Below, in pieces: positions 39,071 to 51,085 of a DNA stretch of 64,000 nucleotides. The translations under genes were made by a program, and so were the position numbers. Within the stretch, counting starts at the first letter, position 1, and each line of letters begins with the position of its first letter. The notes below the pieces were generated by a model, which saw nothing but the letters and a program-made list of their open reading frames with translations, searched no databases and was not told the DNA's origin. Source of the stretch: Stercorarius parasiticus (lineage: Eukaryota > Chordata > Aves > Charadriiformes > Stercorariidae); NCBI GenBank assembly GCA_013396915.1, contig VWZL01000021.1:342742-406741 (forward strand). Reading direction: 5' to 3'.

Positions 39071-39532
39071 ACCTCTAATTAAATGCTCAAAACAGTCCCT
39101 CAAACACCACTCTACCCATGCAAAAATGAGATTTTTTTTTTCTCATTTTCTCCTATTTGAGAATAGGAACAGAACCCCTTACATGCTCTGAACTCGGGCA
39201 CTACTTGGGCTTTAAGAAGTGAGGAGCTATTCTGCAGGTAAGTGCCATTTACCTGTACGTACCGACGTATCCCTGACGTGCTCCAAGCATGCTGCTGCAG
39301 GAAAGGGGCTGGAGGGCACACTGGCAGCCCTGTCCCACTGCAGAGGCCAGGGAGCAGCTTTGGGGGCTGTGACAGCCATGTATTTCTTTCTGACTGCCCC
39401 AGACCTGGACTTGGCACAGCTGGGGAAGCTGACTAGTACCTACTCTGTTACTAACATGAAGATGGTGCAGTTTTAGTTCCTGTTGTTGAGCTCTGTTTTA
39501 GTGACCTTATACCAACTCCCAGTACAAGCGCC

Positions 39533-39565
39533 TTTTTTTGTTTTGTTTTGTTTTGTTTTTTTTTT
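39533..39565 (+). repeat. (TTTTG)n and T-rich simple repeat
   Basis: Repeated TTTTG units followed by a T run. Confidence 0.9.
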
Positions 39566-42500
39566 AATTCAACAAGTGATTTTAAGGACCCTTGAGATAA
39601 CTGCACTTCATCTTAATTATATATGAAGTACATCCACATCCTTGCTATGCTTTCAGCTTTATTGGAATTTGCTGTGGCTTTCTCCTTGCCTTCTTGGGGT
39701 ATTGCCTACACAATCCCATCTGTTATGGATATGTCTAAAATAGGAAAAAAATAGGGCTTTTGAGCAAACTGCAACATCCCACCTTTGCTCGGCATCAGAT
39801 AGTAAGGGAAGATGATTTAGCAGCACATTCCTACAGGCTGATGTTCCAGACCCTACAATCAAATGTGAGGCTGTATTCGGAAGCAATTGTACCAGATGGC
39901 TGCATATTATGGAAGGTTCAGTGCCACTAAGAAATTCAGGATGATAATAACAATAATTAAAGAAGGACTTCTTCATAATTTCACTCATGGCAAAACTACG
40001 GTCTTTTTAAAGGTGATGACCAAGTATTATTCAGATTTCAGGAGCCACTTTGGATGCTTGTTTAAAGTCAGGCTACAGCAGCATGTAGCTACATCTAACA
40101 CTCTGCTTAGCGTGCGTAAAGCAGCAGGAAATCTTCGGTCTGAATGGGAGCAGGGGAAAACAAGGCAGTAATTCACCAGAGCTGAAATCTTCGCTTTGTC
40201 GTATACTATCCTTCTTCTGAGTGTGCATATATCATCATACTGAGTAACTGCTGAAGGCTGAAATAAAAAACTCTTCCAGATGACATTCAAGCTAAAATGC
40301 TGCTTTTTCAGTATGTGCACATGCACACACACAAAGAAAATATAGCAAGTCCATTTTTGGAACATCACCCACATCATTTCAAGACAACTGGTTTTGTTGA
40401 TGAGTCACATTAGAAAGCCTGCTAAGGAGGGACGCAGCAGCCCTGCCACAATGAACAGCAAGAGGAGAGGTCACTTCTTGTAGGGCAGATGTGGACACAA
40501 GCGAGTGTGGGGAGAAGAGGGTGGTGGTGGATGGATATGTGATCACGCGGGCCGTGGACGCGCTCTTCACTCCGGGAAACAGCAGGCACCAACACTGGGA
40601 TTTCCAAATCCTACTATGTAACTATGAGGGCAAATACATCATGGTGAAGGCTTTGAATACTTGCCCATGGGATGGATTTCAGGCTGTGGGTAGTTCCTTC
40701 AGTGGCAGAGGAATGAGTATTTCTAGTCTCTGCTCTTCACAAGCACTGTGTCACAAACTTCAGAAGGGATTTTGAAGGTAAATTAACAAAAAATAGCACA
40801 GACTTAATGCTCTGAGATTGCATTGAGTGTTCAAAACTGTATGAAATGCACTTACTGAATCTAAACACTTTCAGCCAACTGCAGCAATTTATCTTACAGA
40901 TACATCTCCCAGGATAGGCTTCTGGTAGCCATTTTGCTTATTTGCCCCTACTTTACCCTGAAGCACATGAAAAAAACTTTTAGGAGAAAAGTTAGTCAAT
41001 GCTAAAGTGATAACAAAACTCATTTAGGGGCAGAGAACTACGAAAGTGATGTCATGACAATAACATCCAAAGGATATTTTAGGCTCTTTTCCAATACACC
41101 TGCTGTAAATCCATAGATGAATGTAATTCAGATCATGTCATCCAGTTCCCTCTGAAATAGGGAGCAACAGCTTTCCCACCCATCACCCCATTTGAAGTCA
41201 TCACACAACCCACTGGCTACCTCCATACAAGGATCCTTAACAAACTGGAAGTTCTTCAAACATCCAAAGTAACAGAGCATCCATCACTGCCTGGCAGAGA
41301 TTAGCCTTTTTTATATATTCCCTCTCCCAATACCAGAAAGCTTGACCCACAATAAAGTTGCCTTTTGAAATCTTTCGTCGGTAGCAGTCTAATCAATAGC
41401 TATATAGAGATTCAGGACTTGCCAAGAAGAAGGAGGAGAAAAGTTAAATTATTACAAATACAGTGTCAGGTTGAGGAAGAGAACGATATGAGTCATTTAA
41501 GTAATATTTACCTGTGATAACATCAGGCTTATTGTAGCCATAAACTGAACTGTAACAACTGATCCCAAACTGTAAACCTTTAAATGGTTACACGGTGGGC
41601 AAGTGCAGGCAGATACAATTTCATCGGTTGAGAACCGGATCCGACTGAGGCCTGGCTGCTCAGATTGCTGGCACCTACTTACATTTATGGTGTATTTGAA
41701 TAAAAACAGCTGAAAAAAATCAGGCTAGACTTCGTCACAGGTAAATGCTTAGTAGGTGCCCAATTATATTCCTTTGTGAGATAATTTTGATTAACCACCT
41801 TAACTTAATTAACTCTCTACTCCAGAACACAGTGTCTAACATGAAGGCTGGCCTAGCACCATGTGGCACCATACTCAGATATACCCAAAGCTGAAGCTTT
41901 CAAAGCTTTCTTCCCTCGGAAGCACGTGTGATCTGTAGGTGGCCATTTCTGCAGCCAAGCTCGTGTAATGCGGGTCGGGCAGCCTGTGCCACCCCTGGCA
42001 GGGCTCCGTGAGTTTGCTGTTGAATGTTGAATGCCATCTAGAAGTTGCCATCCCTTCAGGGACAGAGGTGTCTGCTCACGAGGAGGGGGGTGAGAGGGGA
42101 CTTCCCGAGTGCTCCCTTCTCTGCCACCCCTACTCTTCTTGAAGCAGTGGCAAACCCTCCCTAAAGCTGAGAAGACAACATCTCATGAAGATAACTTGGA
42201 CACCAAGGGTTTGTGAAGCAGACAGCTTTACAAAACAGTTTCTTTTCACCTCTGTAACAATGGAATCAATTACACAGATTTCTGTTAATATATGTCTGTA
42301 TTTCCACGTGCCTCCCTCCCTCACACCTTCCCATTGAGGAAATGGAGCTTCCCAAATTTTAGACAATGATTCAACCATGAAAGCTATTGCCAAAATTGCA
42401 GCTCCCTGGGGTTTTGTCAGAACTTGCTTCTTAAATTCATCATTTGCCCTAAAACTGTCCTTAAAACTGTTAAGAAGGTGTAAAGGTTGCAATTTACAGC

Positions 42501-45500
42501 ACATGCGCAATACTGACCAACTTCTGCTTTGTTGCACTAGATATCCAATACGCAAAGCTTCATCTATTTGTCATAAATGTGTCGTTTGCAACAGGGTGAA
42601 ATATCTTTCTCAGCAATATTGATGGGTTGATGTCTTTTTGGAAACGAGTACTTCAGAAAAGACTTAGCTGAATAGTCCTAAATGATTATATTTAAAACAT
42701 AGAAAGTATTGAACTGTATTTACTTCATATATTTTTATGGAAAACCTGCTTATTTAAATACCCTGCACACACTGAATTTCCTGGTTATGAAAAAAGTGAA
42801 GAAAAATACTATTTGCTTTTAGGTAATCGGATTCTGTGGGATCTAATCCTATATCCTATTTATGGCTGTGCTAGCTATTCAAAATTAAAATGAACCTTTC
42901 ATCCGTGTGTATCATAAATGGGCATTTATCAGGATTATATGATTTTGCAATCCATCTGAATATGTAACCAGAATTTGTTTTCTTTCCGTTTCACTATGTA
43001 ATTACCATGCAACAATAACAAAAGTGACATGTTTGAAGAACAGATAAAATGCTGTAAATTGGCCAGTAATGGTGATATTTCCTCATCTTCTGAAAAACCC
43101 ATTTATTCTCTCTCTCAACAAATCAAGGCATTGTCAGCCCATACTCATCTTGTGGCCAGAGGGGCCCTACCAATTTCTAGATGTAAGTGAATACTGGAAT
43201 GCAGATGAGGGCCACTAACTAAAGCTTTCAACCCAGGCAGCTGGTCTTAGCGTGCCTCAATTTCTAAATCATCCATAATGGGGCCAAGACCTCCGAAGCA
43301 CTAAAAAGAGCGAGCTGACATGCTGGACAAACTGTTAATTTTTTCCTGAAGAAGCTGCTATATTGCACATCTGTCACTGCTGTGCAGACAATTACTCATG
43401 GAGTGTAAAAAAATCTGCTGCTTGTTTCTAGTGTAGTTGTTAACGGGTGTAATGGAGAAACACAAGAGCGTGAGAGCTGTGACAGGAAAGCTTCTCAGCC
43501 TCCTCCCTCCTTTTGTGAAGTTGTATTTAGAAATTAAAACATTTGAAAGCATCCATGCTCTGCAGCCCACAGAGTCTTAGCTGCTACCATTAAACCCATA
43601 CCTTAAGTCATCTGACATTTTAGAGCTATGTTAGAGGTGCAAGCTGCAAAAATTTTTGGACTTCAACTACTAACTGCCCTGAAAATCTGCCTCTCTAAAT
43701 ATTTGCATTGCTCTGTAACACACATACGTAAGATTTTCAAACACCATTGTTGCAAAAAGAAAAACACAACGTGCAAGACCAGAATAAATCTGCTGAAAGC
43801 ATTTTAATGTTACATTTCTTAAATACCTATTCAAATTAACATGAAAAATAATGCCTAATTGTAAAACATCCACAAATTTTAGCCCAAGAGGGGCTCAAAC
43901 TATCATTAATAATTGTTCTGAGCTGAGTGGGGAAAATGATTGCCAGGGGTCCGGAGCTGGGGCAGCCAGCCAGCCAGGGCTCGGTCCTGGAGAGCACGGG
44001 GAGCAGAGCATGGGACCACCCAGTGGATAGGAGAACTACTCAGGTCGGGGCTCATAATATTGTTCATCAAAGTTGATAAAGGAATCCATAAAAATCACAA
44101 CCTTCAACCACACCGGTCATTACACATCTAGCATAAAACACAAACCACAGACAGGCTGACCTATGGAATGGGTTTAATATTTTAGTTATTAAATCAACAT
44201 ACAGAACAATGAAAACATCAGGAAGTCTGGTACCAAATCTTCCTGATGGCAGGAAAACCTTGGAACAGTAACCTTCTGCTGGTCTAAAAGTTTCTTCCTC
44301 CTGGTTTAAGAGGTTACGTGACTCAGAGGCTGACCAAAGCACACACCTGGTTCCAGACCCAGTTCTACCAGCCCCAACCTTTCCGAAGTCTGGACTCAGA
44401 ACTCCTCTTCCATCAATTAATAATTTCAATTTAAAATAATTAAATGAAATAAGAAAATAAAATATTACCTTCATGGTTCTTTTTCCTTTCCTCTGGAGCC
44501 GGAATTTCGGAACAAAATGGGTGATGTTTTCCAGGTAAAGCTTTGAGAGATAATACACAAACAAAAGCGGTGGCTTTCAGCAAAACACGTTATTACGGGA
44601 GACTCCCAGAAGATCATACAGGACATGATCACAAGGCCTCATCTGAGGTCAAAACCAACAAAAAAAATTCAAACTCACTTCAACAGTGAAAAAGCAGCGG
44701 TGGACAGTCCTGGAGGAAAGGTCCATAGTGGGTGGGAAAGGGCAGCTGAGAGCGGAATGACAAGAAATACCCCACCTTCTGCAGGAAAATTAAAGAACCA
44801 TCAAGGAACGCCCTTCTGCAGCAGAGCAGGCGGTCTCTGTGAACTGGAGTCTGACAACTCAAAGGCAGAAGACAACTCTAACGTACAGATAAAACCAAAA
44901 GTGGCAAGAGTAGATCATACCCTTGGCAGCTAGTGGCACTGTCTCACTGGAGAGAAACCAGGATCTACTTAAAACATCAGGTGTATAACGTAATGCATGT
45001 GTGCTTACTAGGAGCCTCTGTGATTCATTTGCTATTTGTTTATATATTATTATAAACCTGCTAAATAAAACAGTATTTCTTAGCAGTTGATTCAAAAAAA
45101 TAAAAAGATAATACCCAACATTTTCAGAAAAACTTTTAATAAAATGTTTGTGACATTAAACTGACATCTTAAAATAGATTACGAAGTTGGATTAAAAATC
45201 AAAACAGAGTAAAATCGTATTTCATTTAGCAAAGCTAACAGCAATGAGAAAGTGGCAGCTTGTGCCACTGCAGAACAGGCTTTAATATTTACTTGGGTTG
45301 GTTGTGAAAAATGTTCCACAGAACAGAACAAAACTTCTACCTGGGCCTGCAGCGACTCCTGCCTGATCAGGCTGGTCACTTAATGCCTTTATGCTTCCTC
45401 TGAAAAGTGCTTCAAGTAACGTCCAAAGTGATTAAATTTGGAAAAAAAACCCAACGTCTTGATTTCTGGGGGACTGTGACCTCACATGCCTTACACTGTC

Positions 45501-45999
45501 ACGCAAGGTCAGACTTTCAGTTTTCCTTTTGGTTTCTGGGTGGTTCAATTGCATTCATTGATTTACCACGCATACGACCTATAAATACATTTTGCTGCTG
45601 AAGTGACAGTGTTCACTTGCTGTTAGCACCTCTTCCCGCAAAGGATCCAAATGATCTGAGCCCACCGGGGCTGCACCAACTGAAGAGAAGAATGGCTGAC
45701 TTGGAGCACCCAGGAAATTTTGGCCAAGATAGGACATAACTTCCCCTTCCACCTGCCTTCGTGACCCTTACCTTTCCTTCTGTTCATCGGTATTTACTGT
45801 GAGAAATAGCTGCCGAATGCGGCCCCGCATGAACAAAAGGAGAGCTCTCATTCGCCGTGCATTTCAGAAACTGCCTTTTATGCAGGGAAATTTCTTCAGA
45901 CTGTTTCTCTCTATTTTCCAGAAACAATTAGGATCACAAAGGTAGTATATAAAGTATCACAGAATTTTTCTATGGCTTGAAAAATAATTATCAGCTTAT

Positions 46000-46054
46000 T
46001 TGCATTGTTAAACGTTAATTAGCTATGAATAGTAATTTTTTTTTAACAATGCAA
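46000..46054. repeat. 13-bp perfect inverted repeat with 29-base loop
   Basis: TTGCATTGTTAAA at 46000-46012 is repeated in inverted form as TTTAACAATGCAA at 46042-46054. The left arm overlaps an octamer-type ATTTGCAT (45998-46005), and both arms contain a SOX-type CATTGTT. The surroundings are rich in TAATTA-type sequence. Confidence 0.8.
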
Positions 46055-47873
46055 TACTTCAATTTCTCATTACAAAATAATTTCAGCTCTATTAATTAGT
46101 TCTAACAGTAACTCATAGTAATGGATGACACCTTAAGTGAGCTATTAAATGTGCTTTACCACTGATTAGGAAGAGGACAACTAAAAAAACCCTGGCTAGG
46201 TTTACATAAAGACAGAACATGAAACAATACATTGCAGATTTATTGACTTTCGTAGAATTCCTTTTTAAGGAATGCGGGCTTAGCAGAACCAAAGGTTTTG
46301 TCACACTTCTGTGAGCTATGTGGGGTGACAATTTAACAAATGGCCTAACATTTAACAACTGTTTTCATAATTTTATGTATTACACCATTCTCCATAGAGA
46401 TCTACATCTATATGCATGTTTGTGTTTGCTTGTATAGACACACACAGGCAAATAACTTCATTTTCTCAACTACACAGTAAAACATAATTTTTTTTTAGTT
46501 TTGCCTTTTTGATTCGCCAGGTCCAAAGGCAGTGCAGGAATGTGGTTCTGTCCAAAATTCTTCAAATAGTCACTATCCTGGATGGTGACAAAAAATCACC
46601 ATAGGACATCTCCCTCTCCATGACATTTTAACCTTTTCATCATGATCCAGTACAATTAGTCTTGTAGTGGTTCATTTGGAACGATCCCCATCTCAAATCA
46701 CTGCCTAAAAAATTGTAACCGATCCTGCATGCTAATGCATGAACTTCACAGATGAACCAGATGCTCTGTTCCACAGTAAAAAGGCAGCCCGTGCCAGGAA
46801 CAAAAACCCGTGCTAGTGGCTATCAAACTCCATGATCAGCGTATTTGACCCTTCCAGGAATTCTAAGCCTGCACTTACCAGGACGCTGTTAGTAACAAGT
46901 CTCAGAAACTGGTGCTGGCCTTTCCCCATGCTCACTTTTAAACTGAAGTTATCAGCCCACCGAGGTCAGCCTGCCACTGGTCTGCGGGGTTAGTCGTCAC
47001 AGACCACACTGCAAAACAGCGGCTGCCGGGGCTGACAGCGATTGAGAAGAACCACAACCCAAACTTCTCATACCAAAGACGATTAATTTTTAACTGGCTT
47101 TAACATGTAACATGGTTACTACTGGGGACAGTAGAAGTTGCCTTAGATGCTGTCCTTCACAGGACATTTCAACAGTTCCAAAAGAAGTTTTGGAGCAAGA
47201 ATGTGTTTTTCAAAATGTATTTTTTTTGAGCTGGTGCTCACAGACCTTGCTGCATACCTAGAGTCTCTAGACCTGCCCATGTTGCAGCTCCCTGGCAGGA
47301 AGCTTGGGTAGTCCTGCCTCCCCAGCCTCCTGACACAGGTCCTCCTGATCTGGCACAGAAATTACTGCCAGGGCAGCCTCCAGTGATTGAGCTATAACAG
47401 AACTACAAAAGCCGCATGTTTTCCAGTTCTTTGCTCTGAGATGGAGAACTTGCAAGTTTGGAGAGCTTTTGTGAGACCTCCTTACTGCGGGGCCAACACC
47501 AGGAGGTTTCAAGGGTTGCAAATTGTCAAGACATCCAGTACTAACATACTGAATATCACTGGTATTCATGTTCAAGAAATTTTTACATCTTGTATTACCT
47601 ATACTTATGTATGTATGGTCTGTGTTGTAGATCATGTCTACTATTACTAGAAACGAGAGAGCCAGCACCACATATACTAGAGTTTGGCATTTAGAAAGTT
47701 TTAGAGAAGTACTCCACTTCCTTCACAAATGGCAGAACATCTAGATGCTTGGATCATGGTAACTTGGCAACCTGGAACATGTGGAAAAAAATAAGGCAAC
47801 GCATATGGAATTCAAACTCAACTCTTGAGACTTGAAACCAAAAGTACAGAATTGAAGATTTGCATACTTGTAA

Positions 47874-48263
47874 ATGCAACTGGAGAAATTTTTGTGCCTT
47901 CCAACACAGTATTCTGTAAGAAAACAGACAAGTTTTTGCAAGAGAGAAACCAATGGGAGTATGGTGAACAGAGCTGAGGGTCTTCAAAGAAATCAAGGAT
48001 CTAAATGCAGAAACATTTTATGGGAGCAAAAACTAAAAACCGTTAGTACCGACTCTACAAATAATTTCCTTGTACCACTTAAACATACCTTATGGGATAA
48101 TATGTTGAAACCGCATTATGGGCAACTTCCAAGGAATTTAAATGTAAAAATTCACAGCTCGTTAAAGCAGAAAACAAAACTCATGGAAATGGGCAACCAG
48201 AAGCAATCTGAGGTCCATCACCAACAGCAAGAGATGCTTGAGAAGAAGATGGAGGAAGTCTGA
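47874..48263 (+). other. Unidentified 129-codon open frame
   Basis: The frame opens with ATG and ends in a polar, glutamine- and glutamate-rich tail that looks like a coiled coil (HHQQQEMLEKKMEEV). The composition is less AT-driven than in neighbouring frames. No known domain is recognised and no splice or promoter context is evident, so chance or a decayed retrocopy are both possible. Confidence 0.2.
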
Positions 48264-49167
48264 GACGGGACAAGTGTAGAACAAGCTAAGATGACTCACT
48301 GAGAAAGTCTGAAGCATTCAAAGTGATAGATGCATGAGAAGTTTAACTTACCTCAGGTACTAAAACTGTCAGTGTCCTTCATAGGTGGGTCCAAAACACT
48401 GAGTCTATTTTGCCAAACACTTTGACTCAATATCTTGTGGCACTACGTTTCCTGTTTCACGTGTTTCTTAATTGCTCATAATAATAGTTTAAAGAAAATG
48501 AAAATTACTTATTTCTTGTTCTTGTCTTGTATGAAACTTTTTTTTTTGTAAATAGAAAATATTACTTGTGACATTTACATTTTCCCTCTGCATACTTCCG
48601 ATGCCTGTTATCGCTTGCTCATCTGCCCCCAAATTTAAGAGTATTTCTGTTTTCTCACTGTATCATAGCCTCAGAAGTGATTCTGATCCCTTCCATTTCC
48701 TACGATTCTTACTTTTCTGCTATATCCTTTTTGAACTGAAAACATCTTACATTTCTTCCTCTTTTTCTTGTTACTTTGCTGGAATGAAAGACTACATAAC
48801 ACATACAGAATCAACTACCCAGTACTAGACTGACTGCCTGATGGTGTCAACTGTGGCCCAGACAATGTGGCACGAGCAGTTCGTTGTTTCATTTTGAGCT
48901 GTGCAAAATGGAGAGATTCCAGGTTGAAATGGCACCCCGAGTCCCTGCACTGCTGGGATGTACCACATTTGATACTGAAAGGATAGACTAACATTAACTA
49001 CAAGCCAACCTGTACGTTATAGCAGCCAAACAGGTACTCTAAAGAAACTCAATGCTGGAGATGAGCCAGCACGATCCAGCAAAGGGACAGCTGACTCCGG
49101 GGGTCTGTGGGAAGTCTGATGCCATGGAAAAATTAGAACCCATATCTTTTACAGGGAAGGAAGTTAA

Positions 49168-49295
49168 GGCCCCAATCTGCAAACACTTCCATGCATGCTT
49201 ATTTTTAGACCTAGTACTTCACATCTTGGAAGTCAATGGAGATATTTATGTGCAGAAAGCATTACGTATCTTCCAGTCTTCATCAGCGTGGGGCC
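49168..49295. mobile_element. Palindromic MITE-like element, second type
   Basis: It begins with 'ggccccaatctgcaaacact' and ends with 'gcgtggggcc', with a central 'ggaagtcaatggagata' that is the usual hinge of this palindrome type. Both arms carry GCATGCTTA / TTACGTATC relics. It is about 128 bp and diverged. The outer GGCCCC termini resemble those of the element at 11231-11366. Confidence 0.6.
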
Positions 49296-51004
49296 ACAGG
49301 AAAGAGAGGGGCCAATGCAATAGCCTGCCCAGGCTAAAGAAATTTCAAGTTTTCAGTGTCAAAATCTCTTAAAACAACTGACAAAGACAAGATAGGCCAT
49401 TCAGAAAACCAGTCTAAGGAGGTACTGAAAAACAACTTCACTAGACGAGTAGAAACGATAGAAAATCTTGAGTGGCATCACTTAGCACATACACGAGATT
49501 ACACTTTAAGAGAGAAGACTTTGTGTATAGTCACTTAAAACATATATATGGTTACACTTTTTCCAAAAAATGGACAAATATTAACGATGAAAGACAACAC
49601 TAAGGACAAGGCACAATTAAACTGAGCATATCTATGATCAAACATTCGGAAAGATAATATGATTTTAATAAGCTCACATATTTAATCAGTGTAAATATAT
49701 TGCAATAAAATATACATTCCTCAGAGAGTAATGACTTTTATCCACAGTTTCAGAAGTCAGACTCCCCAATACTTAAATTCATCATAGCAATATGCCGTGA
49801 GCAGTCAGGCCAAAATAATAATTTTCTATAGATAGAATATCTCATATTAATTCAAACCACTTTTCATAGCTGTTAATAACCACTGTTCTCATAGATGCAG
49901 GAGATCAAGATTACAGAATCTTAGTGATTTTCAGCCTTTTACTTAAAAACTGAATATTCAAATACAAGCAATATATCATGACAGTGAAAATACCTCCAAT
50001 ATCTGTTTTATTGTAGGACGGGAGAAGAGAATCATAGGAAGCCCAAACATTTCCACTACACAGTCAGTCATGAAACTTTTGTTGCTTTTGTGAAGTTTTA
50101 CACAATAACTTACAGCACGCTTACATTAAAAGGTTATTGACAGTTTTACTGGACAAACTCTCTTATAGCTTAGTAGATGCAGCTTATATTGATCTATGCT
50201 GACAAAGTTTTTACATCGTTTTGTAGCAAAAAAACCCCCCAACTTGAGGAAATCGGAACATCCATGCAGAAATTGCTGCACCTCCTCCAAGACATTTCTG
50301 GTATAGAGAGATCATAAAAAAAAAAAAAAAAAGTCCTAATGCTAAATGCTGTACCTGTAAAAAAAACCAAACCCACTTGACCACAACAAAACCTTTTCCA
50401 GGGAGAATTCAAAGCAAAAACATATAACAATATTTAAAAATGCCATTTTCTCTTCTAACATTTTACATTAGCTTTACAGACAGGCTACAGGCTGATAAAG
50501 AAAATTTTGAGTCTGTTTTTTCAGATGGAACACACACACTGCCCTTAGGTATGGGACTCCATGGTGGGTAACTTGGTTACACAATTGCTGTGTGCTAACT
50601 AGGCCACTGGTCCTGAAAACTCTGCTAGGGATGAAAGTCTAATTAAAAAGTCTCTTGATTGTAGAGTAAGAGGGAAGGGATCCCTGTTTCTGATATGCCT
50701 TTACTGTAACCGCCCTGGGAGCGTGGGGAGAGGGAAGGTAAAACAAAGGTTGTGTGAGTTCTCCTTGGAGGAACAGTTTTGGAGAACTGTTTGAAGAGAA
50801 AGCATAAAGTCCTGTCGCAGTTATCAAAGAATACACACACTTAAAGAGTGAAGAGAATCCGTATTTAAATGTCTTAGAAGAATATGATAACAGAAGTACT
50901 GCAAACATCTCAAGGCATTTCTTGATGTCGTGGTGTAATCTTTTCAGCTGGTAATAATAACCTAGAAAAGAAGCACTAGTAAAAAGGTACTTACAATACT
51001 ATAT
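49296..51004. other. Gene-free stretch before the CR1 end
   Basis: AT-rich, with the poly(A) run of 17. I see nothing else in it. Confidence 0.6.
50316..50332 (+). repeat. Poly(A) run of 17
   Basis: Uninterrupted A run in gene-free sequence; no retroposon is visible upstream. Confidence 0.95.
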
Positions 51005-51085
51005 GTGTCTCTGCCCATGGCAGGGGCATTGGAACTAGATGATCTTTAAGGTCCCTTCTAACCTGAACCGTTCTATGATTCTATG
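51005..51085 (+). mobile_element. CR1 LINE 3' terminus, bird type
   Basis: The order 'gtgtctctgcccatggcagg', 'ggcattggaactagatgatc', 'tttaaggtcccttctaacc' and a final double TTCTATGATTCTATG is the standard CR1 3' end of birds. Only the last 80 bp are present, so this is a heavily 5'-truncated insertion. It is the least diverged CR1 copy in the window. Confidence 0.92.

Larger units (their letters stand above)
39071..49167. other. Gene-free stretch, about 10 kb
   Basis: No recognised gene. It includes the TTTTG repeat, the inverted repeat at 46.0 kb and the unidentified frame at 47.9 kb. Minus-strand frames of 141 codons (42130-42555) and 165 codons (44067-44564) show no domain I know. Confidence 0.55.

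Noticed and set aside
42130..42555. 141-codon minus-strand frame
   Set aside because: No domain recognised; its length is within what chance can give in 64 kb.
44067..44564. 165-codon minus-strand frame
   Set aside because: No recognised domain, mixed low-complexity parts, and nothing supporting transcription.
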